Source of the DNA: Rhizaria sp. SCN 62-66
Lineage: Eukaryota > Rhizaria, unplaced
Direction of reading: 5' to 3'
Length of the DNA stretch: 20,153 nucleotides
Assembly: GCA_001724265.1 (NCBI GenBank)
Contig: MEDY01000458.1
Span: 1-20,153, forward strand
In this document: positions 19,079-20,153 of the stretch, piece by piece
Layout: the number at the start of each line of letters is the position of its first letter
Position numbering within the stretch: position 1 is the stretch's first letter
Position numbers and translations under genes: made by a program
The notes under the pieces: generated by a model
Seen by the model: the letters and a program-made list of their open reading frames with translations, nothing else
Database searches by the model: none
What the model was told of the DNA's origin: nothing

Positions 19079-19720
19079 TAATGAACAGTCGCAAGCAGAC
19101 ACTGCTGCGGGCGGGGAGAGAGGTGATAGGGGACCTGGCGCGAAGACGCTCGACTACAAGGCGAAAGTTGGGATAGAGTTGCGAGATATGTTTGTGAGAG
19201 AACAGCCACAATAGAACGTATATATTATTAATAGTGTTCGTTATTATATCTTAACAAATTTTGATTTGACGATGGGTTAAATGAGATATAGCACGTGAAA
19301 GATTGGCCGTCTTTTGAATTTTCGAGAGACCCCCCCCATCTCGCGCCACCAGCGATGATCACGCAGCTACAGGGTACTTAAGTATAGTTACAAACTTCAA
19401 GACACACCACGTTGATTCACCAGATTTGAAGAGGAGAGCGCATACGTTGTGTTGGAAAATAGGATGATGTATCTATTTTTGATATTTCTTTCGTGATCGT
19501 ATGATATTTCAAGTGAGTTGTCCCGTTGTGCCACGAAAAATTACGAGGAAAAAATGAACTTGTAAAAAGACAAGTTTCTAAAACAAAAAAAAGAAGAAGA
19601 AAAGATTGGATTGCACAGATCAAAAGTAATCTGAACACATATTCAATAAGTTATAAACGGAAACAATGCATCATAACAAGGGATATTCACAAAGAATACG
19701 TTTGCAAGAGCACTCTGCTC
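19079..19720. other. 642-bp intergenic and promoter region
   Basis: Lies upstream of the coiled-coil gene and downstream of the Pro-rich gene, both on the minus strand. It is AT-rich with a TATATATTATTAATA stretch at 19218-19232, about 140 bp upstream of the coiled-coil ATG; this may be core-promoter DNA but distance to the transcript start is unknown. A C8 run at 19330-19337 lies between CGAGA and TCTCG. A purine-rich tract at 19580-19606 reads as a pyrimidine tract on the minus strand. No gene is supported. Confidence 0.45.
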
Positions 19721-20153
19721 TTATTCATCGTGGCGGTGGTACTCCGGCTTGATGTGGCTTGGCAGCGGCATCGGCACCCGCAGCGACGACTGCGCACTTG
19801 CGGTGTTGCTCGCAGCGCCCTCGTTGCCGTTGCTAACGGAAACCGACGCCTCGCGTTGTTGGTGAGCGAGCGCGGAGCGCGTGCCCATCACGGGCACGCC
19901 GCCGCTGGGCGCGGGCAGCGCCGGCACGGCCGGCGCGTAGCCCAAAGGCAGCGTCTTAGTCTCGCCCGCACTCCCGCTGCCGCTGCTCGCAGTCGCAGTC
20001 GTGTGCAGTGCGGAGAGCGGTGGCGGGGGCACAGCAAGGCGCGCCGCATGCGACTGCGACTGAGGCTGGGGCGGGGGAGGCGGCGGGGCCACGAAAGCAG
20101 GAGGCAGCGGCGGCGGTGCCGTGGGCGCGGCAACAGTGCCATACTGGGGGGCG
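19721..20153 (-). CDS. C-terminal part of a Pro-rich protein, 5' end beyond the window
   Basis: The minus-strand frame is open from the window edge (first full codon at 20152) to TAA at 19723-19721, giving 143 residues. The visible part starts APQYGTVAAPTAPPP, continues with a run of six prolines and a QPQSQSQS-like stretch, then Ala/Ser/Gly-rich sequence, and ends SHIKPEYHRHDE. It is disordered with no domain I recognise. The high GC, the Ala/Ser/Pro style and the sharp change to AT-rich DNA after the stop match the other genes. IKPE near the end fits the general sumoylation pattern but this is a short motif. Whether an intron lies just outside the window is unknown. Confidence 0.65.
   Translation of the reverse strand, partial: APQYGTVAAPTAPPPLPPAFVAPPPPPPQPQSQSHAARLAVPPPPLSALHTTATASSGSGSAGETKTLPLGYAPAVPALPAPSGGVPVMGTRSALAHQQREASVSVSNGNEGAASNTASAQSSLRVPMPLPSHIKPEYHRHDE

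Noticed and set aside
1-20153. tRNA, rRNA, CRISPR array or bacterial operon
   Set aside because: No tRNA-like box sequences or cloverleaf, no rRNA similarity, no spaced direct repeats; introns and gene content are eukaryotic.

Overview
This is nuclear DNA from a eukaryote, most likely a unicellular protist or an early-branching opisthokont; I cannot place it more closely. Coding DNA is very GC-rich, is interrupted by spliceosomal introns of 106-205 bp, and encodes conserved eukaryotic proteins swollen by Ala, Ser, Asn, Gln, Gly and Thr runs. Intergenic DNA and most introns are clearly AT-richer, so gene edges are easy to see. All nine introns I could place begin with GTACG, and most of the long open frames on the opposite strand are composition shadows.

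Layout. (1) Minus strand, 4776 to beyond base 1: a Sec5/EXOC2-like exocyst subunit with a 7-codon first exon and one >4.6-kb exon running off the window. (2) A 502-bp divergent intergenic region. (3) Plus strand, 5279-9938: a four-exon gene for a 1395-residue protein with a degenerate N-terminal C2 domain, long disordered stretches and a C-terminal block of about six membrane segments; I do not recognise the family. (4) Plus strand, 10329-11875: NudC, three exons, 411 aa. (5) A 940-bp AT-richer gap that may hold a decayed transposase relic and/or a small minus-strand transcript. (6) Plus strand, 12816-14869: a CDK7-like kinase, three exons, 582 aa, with a ~250-residue insertion in the N-lobe. 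(7) Minus strand, 19078-15212: a two-exon, 1227-aa Ala-rich coiled-coil protein, convergent with the kinase. (8) Minus strand, 20153-19721: the C-terminal end of a Pro-rich protein that starts outside the window.

The genes do not form one pathway: exocytosis (Sec5), dynein/chaperone function (NudC) and transcription/cell-cycle control (CDK7) are independent housekeeping roles. No operon, CRISPR array, rRNA or tRNA gene was found. I see no convincing new multi-gene system. The points most worth a second look are the uniform GTACG donor, the inserted N-lobe of the CDK7-like kinase with its motif cluster, and the C2-plus-multipass membrane protein.
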